Positions 24,780-32,858 of a stretch of DNA of 64,000 nucleotides are shown in pieces. The notes under the pieces were generated by a model. It saw only the letters and a program-made list of their open reading frames with translations, made no database searches and had not been told where the DNA came from. This DNA is from CAYQJS01 sp964417895. GTDB taxonomy: Bacteria > Chloroflexota > UBA6077 > SHYK01. Each line of letters opens with the position of its first letter. Position 1 is the stretch's first letter. Both the position numbers and the translations under genes were made by a program. The DNA lies in the NCBI GenBank assembly GCA_964417895.1, contig CAYQJS010000016.1, positions 1 through 64,000 of the forward strand. Reading direction: 5' to 3'.

Positions 24780-26306
24780 GTGGAGGCTCCCACGGCCCGT
24801 CTCGGTGGTCATGGTCCGTACGCCCGCGTGGCGGGATGGTGCTTAGCGCTGGTCACGGGCACGCTGCTCCTCAGCTTCGAGCCGGCCGCTCAGGGCCAGA
24901 CGCGGAGCGTCGGGGCGCAGCCCGTCGGTCCCGCGATGCTGGACGCCAACCTGGCAGTGAGGACTGTGGCCAGGGGCTTGACCACCCCGACCAGCATGGC
25001 GTTCCTCGGCGCCGACGACATTCTGGTCCTCGAGAAGAACACGGGGCGGGTCCAGCGCGTGGTGAACGGAGCGATCCAGGGCCCAGTGCTCGACCTGCCG
25101 GTCAACCGCACCTCGGAGCGCGGGCTGCTCGGCATCGCCCTGCATCCGGACTTCCCAACCAACCCCGGCGTCTACCTCTTCTGGACACAGAGCGCGACTG
25201 AGGCCGTCAGCAACGATTTCACGGCAACGCCGCTGTTGGGTAATCGCGTGGACCGCTTCCTCTGGGATGGCGAGGCCCTCACGTTCCAGCAAAACATCAT
25301 CCGGCTTCGAGCCTTCCAGAATGACGCCGACGAGCCACTGCGGGGCAGTCACAATGGCGGCGTAATCCGCTTCGGCGCGGACGGTAAGCTCTACATCGTC
25401 GTGGGGGAGCTGGGCCGACGTGGCCAGCTACAGAACCTCCCGGGTGGGGCGTCCGGCAGGGGGGAGCCCGACGATCAGTTTGGCGGCCCGGAGCCGGACG
25501 ATGCCCACCTGTCAGGCGTCATTCTGCGGCTCGAAGACGACGGCGCCGCGCCGGCCGACAACCCGTTCTTCGCGGCCGGCGCTCAGATGGGGGGAGAGGT
25601 CGGCGCCAACATCCAGAAGATCTTCTCATACGGCCATCGCAACAGTTTCGGCATGGCCTTCGATCCGTTCTCGGGTGGCCTCTGGCTCCAGGAGAACGGC
25701 GAGGACGCGTTCAGCGAGCTGAATCGTGTCGATGCCGGCATGAATGGGGGCTGGATCCAGATCATGGGGCCCGCCGAGCGCGTGGCGGAGTACAAACAGA
25801 TCGAGACGAGCGAGGGGTCTGATCCGGTGACGGGATCCCGCTATTTCGGGCTACTGCAGAGCCGCTGGCCGCCAACGCTGATCGCGGACTCGCCGCAGGA
25901 GGCGCTGTCGCGCCTCTTTATGCTGCCAGGCGCCCACTACGGCGACCCAGCGCTGAGCTGGAGGTTCGAGGTCGCCCCTGGCGGCATCGGCTTCCTGAAT
26001 AGCGAGGCGCTGGGCCCGGAGTATGCGGGCGACCTGTTCATGGGGGCCGCCAGCCCGGAGCTGGCCGGCGGCCACCTGTTTCGACTGAAGCTAACCGCCG
26101 ACCGGACGGCAATCGCCGTCGACGATCCGCGGCTGGAAGACCGCGTTGCCGATAACAACACCAAATACGATGTGACGGAAAGCGAGAGCCTGCTCGTCGG
26201 CACCGGATTCGGTATCGCCACCGACGTTCAGATGGGCCCCAACGGCAATTTGTTCGTCGTTTCGTTCACAGGGGGCGCGATCTACGAGATTTACCGGGCC
26301 CCATAA
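24780..26306 (+). CDS. PQQ-dependent sugar dehydrogenase-like (glucose/sorbosone dehydrogenase) protein
   Basis: A 508-residue exported protein with a hydrophobic signal segment (about residues 17-38, cleavage likely after AAQGQ). The six-bladed GSDH propeller shows GLTTPTSMAFLGADDILVLE, RGLLGIALHPDFPTNPGVYL, SHNGGVIRFGADGKLYIVVG, FSYGHRNSFGMAFDP and NGEDAFSELNRVDAGMNGGW. In soluble glucose dehydrogenases the corresponding His and Arg residues hold PQQ and substrate. It probably oxidises a sugar outside the membrane; the acceptor and substrate are unknown. Start GTG 24780. Confidence 0.87.
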   Translation: MEAPTARLGGHGPYARVAGWCLALVTGTLLLSFEPAAQGQTRSVGAQPVGPAMLDANLAVRTVARGLTTPTSMAFLGADDILVLEKNTGRVQRVVNGAIQGPVLDLPVNRTSERGLLGIALHPDFPTNPGVYLFWTQSATEAVSNDFTATPLLGNRVDRFLWDGEALTFQQNIIRLRAFQNDADEPLRGSHNGGVIRFGADGKLYIVVGELGRRGQLQNLPGGASGRGEPDDQFGGPEPDDAHLSGVILRLEDDGAAPADNPFFAAGAQMGGEVGANIQKIFSYGHRNSFGMAFDPFSGGLWLQENGEDAFSELNRVDAGMNGGWIQIMGPAERVAEYKQIETSEGSDPVTGSRYFGLLQSRWPPTLIADSPQEALSRLFMLPGAHYGDPALSWRFEVAPGGIGFLNSEALGPEYAGDLFMGAASPELAGGHLFRLKLTADRTAIAVDDPRLEDRVADNNTKYDVTESESLLVGTGFGIATDVQMGPNGNLFVVSFTGGAIYEIYRAP

Positions 26307-26345
26307 TCCCCTCCCTCTCGATGGGAGGTCAGGATGGGGGTGAGA
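26307..26345. repeat. GC-rich hairpin between convergent genes
   Basis: CCCCTCCCTCTCGATGGGAG followed by a purine-rich GGATGGGGG can fold into a hairpin resembling repeats B. It sits between the stops of the sugar dehydrogenase and the convergent VOC gene and may end transcription from either side. Confidence 0.45.
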
Positions 26346-26348
26346 ACC

Positions 26349-27095
26349 CTAGCGGTCCCAGCCCCGCTCGGAGAGGGCCAGGAGGTTCCCCTCCGGGTCG
26401 CGCACCAGTACCTCAGCCGCGCCTCCGCGCGGGGTTGGCAGCGTTCGGTCCATGGCCTTGAAGCGCTCCGCCAGCGCGTCCCAGCCATCGACCTGGATGC
26501 CGATGGACTGGATACCTCGCTTGGAGGTCAGCCCCTCCTGGACGACTGCAAGGTGAACGTATCCGTCGCCCAGAAATACCGATCCGTCCGCCGCCCTTCC
26601 CTCCTCGAGCAGGTCGAGCTTCGATTTGTAGAACTCGGCCACCTCGTCGGGGCGGTCCGCCTGCAGCACGACCTGCCGCACGGCGGGAAGCCGCTTTTCC
26701 TCCCGGCCGAAAAAGCCGCGGGCCGAGAGGTCGAAGCCATTCGACCAGGGATCGAAGACACGCATCTCGGCGGGGCGCCCGTCCTGGGGGTTCTCGCCCT
26801 GTTTGAGGTCTGAGCTAATCCGGGCCAGCGTCTCGTCGACGCTGTCGACAACGAAGCCGAAGTGGTTGATCCCCGGCCGCTGGTCCGCCTCGCCGCCATC
26901 GGCCCGGTGGGTGCCGACGACCTCCGACTCGCCCTCCCGAATCTTGAGGAGAGCCAGGTTGAACAAGCCATCCATGACCATGATGGCGCCACTCGCCGAC
27001 TCATAGCACTGCTCGAAGCCAAATCCCTGCTGGTAGAAGTCCCTCAGCGCCTTAGGGTCGTGGACCATAAACGCGACGTGTCGGATTTTGGCCAT
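26349..27095 (-). CDS. VOC family protein, two-module
   Basis: A 248-residue protein of two VOC modules. The first begins KIRHVAFMVHDPKALRDFYQ and contains GINHFGFVVDSVDE. The second starts about residue 130 (LPAVRQVVLQADRPDEVAEF) and ends EVLVRDPEGNLLALSERGWD. Candidate metal ligands are His of RHVAFMV, His of NHFGFVV and Glu near the end. ATG 27095 follows GGGAGGATGACGC. Function is not predictable beyond the superfamily (glyoxalase, dioxygenase or resistance protein). Confidence 0.82.
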   Translation of the reverse strand: MAKIRHVAFMVHDPKALRDFYQQGFGFEQCYESASGAIMVMDGLFNLALLKIREGESEVVGTHRADGGEADQRPGINHFGFVVDSVDETLARISSDLKQGENPQDGRPAEMRVFDPWSNGFDLSARGFFGREEKRLPAVRQVVLQADRPDEVAEFYKSKLDLLEEGRAADGSVFLGDGYVHLAVVQEGLTSKRGIQSIGIQVDGWDALAERFKAMDRTLPTPRGGAAEVLVRDPEGNLLALSERGWDR

Positions 27096-27143
27096 GCGTC
27101 ATCCTCCCCTGTCGAATAGCGCACCCTGACTGTACACGATCAA

Positions 27144-27173
27144 TTGACAGGAACCTCACTTCTCCAATATACT
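27144..27173 (+). promoter_or_regulatory. Sigma-70-type promoter of the aro operon
   Basis: TTGACA (27144-27149), an 18-base spacer and TATACT (27168-27173) match the housekeeping consensus at 6/6 and 5/6. Transcription would begin near 27180, giving an untranslated leader of about 260 bases before aroF. Confidence 0.75.
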
Positions 27174-27206
27174 CCCGACACTCCGATCAGGGGTTGGCGA
27201 GTCCTG

Positions 27207-27281
27207 GTGACCAGCACATCGCGCGTCAGCTACTCGTTCTACTTTAGTCCGCGGCACGGGGAGGTGCCGACGGTCAGGTAG
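27207..27281 (+). CDS. Candidate aromatic-amino-acid leader peptide of the aro operon
   Basis: A 24-codon frame from GTG 27207 to TAG 27279-27281. Codons 9-13 are TAC TCG TTC TAC TTT (Tyr-Ser-Phe-Tyr-Phe), four aromatic residues in five, all of them products of the pathway encoded downstream. It lies between the promoter at 27144 and a strong terminator at 27310, the classic layout of a transcription attenuator in which ribosome stalling at Tyr/Phe codons allows read-through. AGGGG (27189-27193) is a possible ribosome site, although 13 bases away. A CTG one codon earlier would shorten that to ten. There are no Trp codons. Translation and regulation are inference; the layout is directly visible. 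Confidence 0.6.
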   Translation: MTSTSRVSYSFYFSPRHGEVPTVR

Positions 27282-27307
27282 CGCTGATCTTCGCAAGCCC
27301 GTGCCGC
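27251..27307 (+). promoter_or_regulatory. Structured leader RNA with alternative stems before the attenuator
   Basis: GCGGCACGGG (27251-27260) is a perfect complement of CCCGTGCCGC (27298-27307). CGGCAC inside it can instead pair with GTGCCG at 27264-27269. GGTCAG/CTGATC (27272-27277 with 27284-27289) forms an inner hairpin. The first strand begins six bases after the aromatic codons, where a stalled ribosome would cover it. How these stems connect to the terminator was not resolved. Confidence 0.5.
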
Positions 27308-27309
27308 TA

Positions 27310-27340
27310 AAAGCAATCCGATAAGTCGGATTGCTTTTTT
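27310..27340 (+). terminator. Intrinsic terminator (attenuator) before aroF
   Basis: AAAGCAATCCGA (27310-27321), loop TAAG and TCGGATTGCTTT (27326-27337) form a 12-bp stem that runs directly into further T residues to 27340. It lies after the leader frame and about 100 bases before the aroF start, so it would stop most transcripts unless prevented. Confidence 0.85.
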
Positions 27341-27441
27341 GTTGGCTCCGGCGTCCCCACGCAGTGACCAGGACTCGACCGGACCACGCGAGAAACGAAG
27401 TCAGAGCGCCCCGACGATCGGGCGTAAGGAAGGAGCAACAG

Positions 27442-28482
27442 GTGATCATCGTTATGAGCACGCGAGCGACTGAAGGAGATGTCGACCACGTTGTCGAACG
27501 CCTCGCGCACGACGGTTGGGGTGCCCAGGTCAACCGCGGCACCGAGCGCGTCGTCATCGGGGTGATCGGAACGGGTTTCCCCAGCGATTACCCCGAACAT
27601 ATCGAGATGCTTCCCGAAGTTGAATCGGTCACCCGCATCACCAAGCCTTACAAGCTATCGAGCCGAGATTTCCATCCGACGGACTCGGTGATCGACGTTG
27701 GTGGGGTGAAGATCGGCGGCGGCTGCGACTTCGTCGTCATGGCCGGGCCGTGCGCGGTGGAAGGCCGCGAGCACATCCTCGAGACCGCCGGGTTCGTCGC
27801 GGCGGCCGGGGCTCGCCTGCTTAGAGGTGGCGCCTTCAAGCCACGCACCTCGCCCTACAGCTTCCAAGGACTCGGTGAGGAAGGGCTGGACTACCTCGCA
27901 GAGGCTCGCGCCCAAACCGGGCTCCCCGTGATCACCGAGGTGATGGAGCCGGGCGAGGTGGATGCCGTCGAGCGCTGCACCGACGTGTTCCAGATCGGGA
28001 CCCGCAACATGCAGAACTTCCCGCTCCTCAAGCGCGTCGGCCAAGCCCGGAAGCCAGTGATGTTGAAGCGTGGCATGTCCGCTACGATCGAGGAGTGGCT
28101 CCAGGCGAGCGAATACATCCTGGCGGAGGGCAACCGCGACGTGATGCTGTGCGAGCGCGGCATCCGCACGTTCGAGCCGATGATGCGCAACACACTGGAC
28201 ATCGCCGTCGTGCCCATGATCCGGCGGCTCACGCATCTCCCCATCATCGTCGACCCCAGCCACGGCACTGGAAAATGGTACCTCGTGAAGCCCATGGCTC
28301 TGGCAGCCGCGGCAGCAGGCGCCGATGGCATCATCGTCGAGGTGCATCCAGACCCGGATAACGCGTGGTCGGATGGGCCGCAAGCTCTCACTCCTGCCAA
28401 CTTCGAGGACATGATGCGCGCCCTGGACGCCGTTGTGGCTGCAACGGGGAGGCGACTAGCCAAGGCACCAGCCACCGTCTAG
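27442..28482 (+). CDS. aroF: 3-deoxy-7-phosphoheptulonate (DAHP) synthase, type I-beta with N-terminal regulatory domain
   Basis: A 346-residue enzyme condensing phosphoenolpyruvate and erythrose-4-phosphate, the first shikimate step. Residues 1-70 form the ferredoxin-like domain found in Thermotoga-type enzymes, where it mediates feedback inhibition. The barrel follows with VVMAGPCAVEGREHI, GGAFKPRTSPYSFQG, NMQNFPLLKRVG, PVMLKRGMSATIEEWL, DVMLCERGIRTFE and IIVDPSHGTGKW. Catalytic Lys and metal ligands (Cys, His, Glu, Asp) are in place. GTG 27442 follows AAGGAAGGA. It is the first gene of the operon and stands behind the leader peptide and terminator, so it is likely under attenuation control. 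Confidence 0.95.
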   Translation: MIIVMSTRATEGDVDHVVERLAHDGWGAQVNRGTERVVIGVIGTGFPSDYPEHIEMLPEVESVTRITKPYKLSSRDFHPTDSVIDVGGVKIGGGCDFVVMAGPCAVEGREHILETAGFVAAAGARLLRGGAFKPRTSPYSFQGLGEEGLDYLAEARAQTGLPVITEVMEPGEVDAVERCTDVFQIGTRNMQNFPLLKRVGQARKPVMLKRGMSATIEEWLQASEYILAEGNRDVMLCERGIRTFEPMMRNTLDIAVVPMIRRLTHLPIIVDPSHGTGKWYLVKPMALAAAAAGADGIIVEVHPDPDNAWSDGPQALTPANFEDMMRALDAVVAATGRRLAKAPATV

Positions 28483-28492
28483 CGGGGTCAGT

Positions 28493-28600
28493 TATGGATG
28501 TCGGGATCACGGTCACCCCCACCCCAACCCTCCCCCGTCGAGGGGGAGGGGGACGAGAGCTGGTTCCCTCCCCCCTTGAGGGGGAGGGCTAGGGAGGGGG
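28493..28600. repeat. Dispersed GC-rich repeat B, copy 2
   Basis: Inverse match to 21298-21357 (shares GGATGTCGGGATCACGGTCA and CTGGTTCCCTCC), followed by a second C-run/G-run unit (CCCCCCTTGAGGGGGAGGG). It lies between aroF and aroA and can form two strong hairpins in the mRNA, which might reduce downstream expression or protect the transcript. Confidence 0.65.
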
Positions 28601-28609
28601 TAAACGCCC

Positions 28610-29941
28610 ATGGGAACCAACCCACTAGACGTCGACCCGACCGCTGCTGGAGCCGTGCGGACCGTCCGCCGCCCGCGGGCTTTGCGCGGCTCAGTGAGCG
28701 TGCCTGGCGACAAGTCCATCTCGCACCGCGCCATCCTTCACAACGCCATCGCCCAGGGCACAGCCCGGCTCGAGAATCTTGGCCCAGGCGATGACGTGCG
28801 AACGTCGGCGGCTTGCATCCGCGCGCTGGGGGTCGACGTCGAGGAGATCGACCGCTGCACGTACCTGGTCCAGGGTCGCGGCCTCCTCGGTCTCGCCGAG
28901 CCGGACGACATCCTCGATGCGGGGAACTCCGGAACCACCGCGCGGCTGCTGGCGGGGATCCTCGCAGGTCAGTCTTTCCTCTCCATTCTCACTGGTGACG
29001 AGTCGCTTCGATCGCGCCCCATGGACCGAGTGATCGATCCGTTGCGGGCGATGGGGGCCGAGGCGCTCGGTCGCCGTGGCGATGACTATCTGCCGATGGC
29101 AATCCGCGGGGGACAACTGAGAGGCATCGACTACACGCTTCCGGTTGCCAGCGCCCAGGTCAAATCATGCCTGCTCCTGGCGGGAGCCTTCGCTGCGGGG
29201 GTCACCCACCTGCGTGAGCCAGCTGCCTCGCGCGATCATACCGAGCGGCTGCTTGCCGCCCAGGGCGCGGACATCACGGTCGATGGCCTCGACATCGTCG
29301 TTCGGGGGGGCCGGGAGCTCCGGGCCGTAGACATCACCGTTCCCGGCGACACGTCGGCGGCTGCGTTCTGGGTGGTTGCAGCCTGCATTCACCCCGATGC
29401 CGAGATCACCGTGACGAACATCGGTCTCAGCGAAGGACGCACCGGCCTGCTGGACGTCCTTCAGGAGATGGGAGCGGACGTCCAGGTTGAGAACCGCCGC
29501 CTGGTGGGCGGCGAGCCGGTGGGCGATGTCACTGCACGGTCGTCGCGCCTGCACGGCGTGGCCGTCGGCGGTGATCGCATCCCACGGCTCATCGATGAAG
29601 CGCCTATCCTCGCGGTGGCGGCCTGCTTTGCGGAAGGAGCCACCGTCATCTCAGACGCCCAGGAGTTGCGCTACAAGGAGTCGGACCGCATCAGCGTCGT
29701 GGCGGAAGAGCTAACGAAGCTGGGCGCGGAGATCGACGAGCGGCCGGATGGCATGGTGATCGCTGGCGCGCGAAGGCTGGCAGGGGGCGTAGGCGACAGC
29801 CATAAAGACCACCGTATGGCCATGGCTCTCGCCGTCGCCGGCCTGGTGAGCGAAGAGCCGGTATCGGTCGGTCAGGCTCGGTCGGTGACCATCTCGTATC
29901 CGGGATTCTGGGACGACCTGGAGCGGCTCTCGCGGGCCTGA
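28610..29941 (+). CDS. aroA: 3-phosphoshikimate 1-carboxyvinyltransferase (EPSP synthase)
   Basis: A 443-residue two-domain enzyme that transfers enolpyruvyl from PEP to shikimate-3-phosphate. Motifs are VPGDKSISHRAILHNAIAQG (about residue 30), the PEP-site DAGNSGTTARLLAGILAGQ, RSRPMDRVIDPLRAMGA, LPVASAQVKSCLLLAG, and RYKESDRISVVAEELTKLGA with GDSHKDHRMAMALAVAG at the end. Length is normal. ATG 28610 begins shortly after the GC-rich repeat. aroE follows after one base. The active site has the Gly of L-A-G rather than an obviously altered residue, so no class-II insensitivity is claimed. Confidence 0.96.
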   Translation: MGTNPLDVDPTAAGAVRTVRRPRALRGSVSVPGDKSISHRAILHNAIAQGTARLENLGPGDDVRTSAACIRALGVDVEEIDRCTYLVQGRGLLGLAEPDDILDAGNSGTTARLLAGILAGQSFLSILTGDESLRSRPMDRVIDPLRAMGAEALGRRGDDYLPMAIRGGQLRGIDYTLPVASAQVKSCLLLAGAFAAGVTHLREPAASRDHTERLLAAQGADITVDGLDIVVRGGRELRAVDITVPGDTSAAAFWVVAACIHPDAEITVTNIGLSEGRTGLLDVLQEMGADVQVENRRLVGGEPVGDVTARSSRLHGVAVGGDRIPRLIDEAPILAVAACFAEGATVISDAQELRYKESDRISVVAEELTKLGAEIDERPDGMVIAGARRLAGGVGDSHKDHRMAMALAVAGLVSEEPVSVGQARSVTISYPGFWDDLERLSRA

Positions 29942-29942
29942 C

Positions 29943-30788
29943 ATGACCTCCTACGCGTACGTGATTGGCAACCCCATCGGCCATTCCCTCTCCCCGCACA
30001 TCCATAACGCGGCGTTCGCGGCGCTGGGCATCGACGCGGTGTATGAGGCTGTCCAGGTGCTGCCCGTCGACCTGGGCCGATGGATATCCGGCGCCCGGAG
30101 ACCAGACGTGCTGGGCTTCAGCGTGACCGTGCCCCACAAGGAGGCTGTCGCTGAGCACCTCGACGCTATCGAGGGGGATGCGCGGCTCGCTGGCGCCGTC
30201 AACTGCGTAACCACCGGGGAGCGGCTCGTGGGGACGAACACCGATACGCTGGGATTTCGTCGCTCGCTGGCAGAAGAGGCAGGGACAGCGCTGCGGGGGC
30301 GGCGCGTCGTGCTTCTGGGCGCGGGAGGCGCTGCCCGGGCGCTCGCCGTCGTGGCACTGCAAGACGGTGCGCAGTCGCTCACCGTGGCCAATCGGACCGC
30401 CGATCGCGCGGCGCGTCTGCTCGCCGACCTCCAGCCGATTGTGACCTCGACGCGGGTCGCCGCCACCGGGCTCGCTGGCCCGCAGCTCACCAGCGCCCTT
30501 GAGGAGGCAGACGTGGTGGTGAACGCCACGTCGGTTGGTCTCATTCCGGGGGATTTGCCCATCGACGCCGGGCCGATCCGGGTAGAGGGGCTCGTCGTAG
30601 ACATTATCTATAATCCGCGTGAGACGGCCTTCTTGCACGCGGCCCGCCAGTTGGGAAATCCGGTTCTCGGTGGGCTCGGCATGCTCGTATACCAGGCGGC
30701 CGCCGCCTTCCAGTTCTGGACCGGCGTCGATCCACCCGTCCAGATCATGCGCACGGCCGCCGAACGGGCGCTCGGGAGCACAGTATGA
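29943..30788 (+). CDS. aroE: Shikimate dehydrogenase
   Basis: A 281-residue NADPH enzyme reducing 3-dehydroshikimate. The substrate site is VIGNPIGHSLSPHIHNAAF (residues 7-25). Catalytic Lys and Asp lie in VTVPHKEAVAEHLD and GTNTDTLGFRRSL. The NADP motif is VVLLGAGGAARALAVVAL, followed by VANRTADRA. The start is one base after the aroA stop, and the end overlaps aroK-aroB by four bases (ATGA), indicating translational coupling. Confidence 0.95.
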   Translation: MTSYAYVIGNPIGHSLSPHIHNAAFAALGIDAVYEAVQVLPVDLGRWISGARRPDVLGFSVTVPHKEAVAEHLDAIEGDARLAGAVNCVTTGERLVGTNTDTLGFRRSLAEEAGTALRGRRVVLLGAGGAARALAVVALQDGAQSLTVANRTADRAARLLADLQPIVTSTRVAATGLAGPQLTSALEEADVVVNATSVGLIPGDLPIDAGPIRVEGLVVDIIYNPRETAFLHAARQLGNPVLGGLGMLVYQAAAAFQFWTGVDPPVQIMRTAAERALGSTV

Positions 30789-32410
30789 ACAGCGGGCCAC
30801 CAGGGGCCGGTATGCGACCAATCTTCCTCGTTGGGTTGAGCGGAAGCGGCAAGAGCACGATTGGACCCCTCCTAGCTGATCGGCTCAGCGTCCCATTCGT
30901 CGATACCGACGCCGAGGTGGAGCGCAGAGCGGGGCGCAGCGTCCAGGAGATATTCGGATCGGTCGGTGAGGCCGGCTTCCGTGATCTGGAGCGCGGTGCG
31001 CTCCTGGAAACATGCGCGGCCGGGGCCGCTGTCATCGCCACCGGGGGCGGCGCTCCTGTTGACCATGCAAACCGACGGGCCATGGCGGAAGCCGGCTTCG
31101 TCATCTGGCTCGATGCTCAGACCGAGGTGCTGGCGAACCGCGCGGGCGCAAGCGGTCGGCCGCTGCTCGCGGGCGAGGCGGTTGTGGCCCTCGAGCGTTT
31201 GCGGAATGAGCGCCTGGCAGCGTACGCCCAGTCGCACCTGCGCGTGGACACGTCAGCGCGTGCTCCACGAGACGTGGCAGACGTCATCGCCGGCGCTCTG
31301 CCCGCTCTGGGCCGCTTCGACACGGTCTGGGTGCGAACCCCGAGCCAGACCTACCCTGTCCACGTGGGCGCCGGTCTGCTCGACGCTGCCGGCGCGCTCC
31401 TGAGCGCCCAGGGCCTCAATGGACCCTACCGAGTCATCGCCGATGAGCGGGTCGAGCAGCTCTACGGCGACAGGCTTCGACGCTCGCTGGCGGGGCGCCA
31501 ACACACCTGGTATCGCGTGCCGGCAGGGGAAGAGCACAAGACCCTCGAGCAGGTCAGGGCGTTGTACGATGCGCTGCTCGCCGACCGGCCCGAGCGAGGC
31601 GACCTGATCATCGCGTTGGGCGGGGGCGTGATCGGCGACGTCGCCGGGTTCGTGGCGGCCACCCTCCTTCGCGGGCTGCGCTTCGTCCAGATCCCCACGA
31701 CGCTCCTTGCGCAGGTTGACTCCAGCGTCGGCGGCAAGGTCGGCGTCGACCACCCGAGCGGGAAAAACCTCGTCGGCGCCTTTCACCAGCCGACGCTCGT
31801 ACTAGCCGACATGGACGTGCTGCGGACCCTCCCGGCGCGAGAAGTCGCTGCGGGATGGGCGGAAGTCGTCAAGATCGCCGTGGTGCAGGACGCAGATCTG
31901 TTCGCAGAGCTCGAACGCTCGGCCGACGGTCTCGCGGCCCTGGACCCGGAGGCCACGAAAGGTGCCATCCGACGCGCTATCGAGCTGAAGGCGGCCGTGG
32001 TGGAGCAGGACGAGCGTGAAACCCTGGGCTTACGCGCCGTGTTGAACTACGGCCACACCCTTGGGCATGCCATCGAGGCGGCGAGCGGCTATTCCGCGTA
32101 CCTCCACGGGGAAGCCGTAGCCATCGGAATGGCGGGAGCGGGCCACATCGCGCAGCGCATGGGGCTGCATCCCTCCACAGCCGTGGAGCGCCAAGCCCGG
32201 CTCTTGCGGCGCCTCGAGCTGCCGCAACGATGCGAGGGTCTCTCCCGCGATGCGCTTGTGGCCGGTCTGGGGCTCGACAAGAAGCGGGCCGACGGTCGGA
32301 CGACGTGGATTCTGCCCAATGAGCTTGGGCACGTGCTGGTCTCAGCCGACGTCCCAGAGGCGTACGTCGCGGAGGCCATCGACCTGGTCCTCAGCTCAGC
32401 TGCCTGGTGA
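30785..32410 (+). CDS. aroKB: Bifunctional shikimate kinase / 3-dehydroquinate synthase
   Basis: A 541-residue fusion. Residues 11-170 are shikimate kinase, with IFLVGLSGSGKSTIGPLLAD (Walker A), DTDAEVERRAG (shikimate-binding Asp) and ATGGGAPVDHANR. Residues 185-541 are dehydroquinate synthase, with EEHKTLEQVRALYDALL, ALGGGVIGDVAGFVAATLLR, QIPTTLLAQVDSSVGGKVGV and NYGHTLGHAIEAASGYSAYL carrying the zinc-binding His and Glu residues. AroK normally acts two or more steps after AroB, so the fusion couples non-consecutive reactions. Such fusions are known in some bacteria. No frameshift or stop separates the halves. Confidence 0.95.
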   Translation: MNSGPPGAGMRPIFLVGLSGSGKSTIGPLLADRLSVPFVDTDAEVERRAGRSVQEIFGSVGEAGFRDLERGALLETCAAGAAVIATGGGAPVDHANRRAMAEAGFVIWLDAQTEVLANRAGASGRPLLAGEAVVALERLRNERLAAYAQSHLRVDTSARAPRDVADVIAGALPALGRFDTVWVRTPSQTYPVHVGAGLLDAAGALLSAQGLNGPYRVIADERVEQLYGDRLRRSLAGRQHTWYRVPAGEEHKTLEQVRALYDALLADRPERGDLIIALGGGVIGDVAGFVAATLLRGLRFVQIPTTLLAQVDSSVGGKVGVDHPSGKNLVGAFHQPTLVLADMDVLRTLPAREVAAGWAEVVKIAVVQDADLFAELERSADGLAALDPEATKGAIRRAIELKAAVVEQDERETLGLRAVLNYGHTLGHAIEAASGYSAYLHGEAVAIGMAGAGHIAQRMGLHPSTAVERQARLLRRLELPQRCEGLSRDALVAGLGLDKKRADGRTTWILPNELGHVLVSADVPEAYVAEAIDLVLSSAAW

Positions 32411-32417
32411 ACGTACT

Positions 32418-32858
32418 TTGACTAGCGTTCTCGTCCTTCACGGCCCAAACCTGGCTAGACTTGGGCAACGCCAACCAGAAATCTACGGCACCACGACGCT
32501 CGCAGAGATCAACGCTTCGCTGGCGAGTGCGGCGGCGGAGTGGGGCTGGGAGATCACAATCTTCCAGTCAAATAGTGAGGGAGCAATCATCGACGTGATC
32601 GAAGAGCGCGCCCGCGAGACCGACGGGGTGCTCGTGAATCCGGGGACGCTCAGCCATTACGGGTTAGCGTTGCGCGACGCGCTCGCCGCTCTGACGGTGC
32701 CAGTCGTCGAGGTGCATCTGTCGAACATCCATGCGCGGGAACCGTGGCGCCACTCCTCCGTGACCGCGGAGGTGGCGCGCGGCCTGATCGCTGGCTTCGG
32801 CTGGCGCTCCTACCTCCTGGGGCTCGAAGCGCTCCACGGCATTCTGAGCGAATCATGA
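32418..32858 (+). CDS. aroQ: Type II 3-dehydroquinate dehydratase
   Basis: A 146-residue dodecameric-type dehydroquinase. VLHGPNLARLGQRQPEIYGT contains the catalytic Arg and Tyr. FQSNSEGAIIDVI, VNPGTLSHYGLALRDAL and EVHLSNIHAREPWRHSSVT carry the substrate-binding Asn, Ser and His. The only start in register with the conserved first strand is TTG 32418, seven bases after the aroKB stop, with no clear ribosome site. It may rely on re-initiation. Its TGA overlaps the ATG of the LCP gene. Confidence 0.94.
   Translation: MTSVLVLHGPNLARLGQRQPEIYGTTTLAEINASLASAAAEWGWEITIFQSNSEGAIIDVIEERARETDGVLVNPGTLSHYGLALRDALAALTVPVVEVHLSNIHAREPWRHSSVTAEVARGLIAGFGWRSYLLGLEALHGILSES

Noticed and set aside
27251..27307. 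A complete antiterminator pairing scheme
   Set aside because: The long stem does not overlap the terminator's 5' arm, and the only complement to that arm (GGGTTG near 27191) lies before the leader frame. I therefore do not claim a specific switching mechanism.
27180..27340. T-box or metabolite riboswitch before aroF
   Set aside because: I found no T-box consensus (the AGGGTGGNACCGCG-type segment) or specifier loop, and the short frame with aromatic codons explains the layout better. A covariance-model search would settle it.
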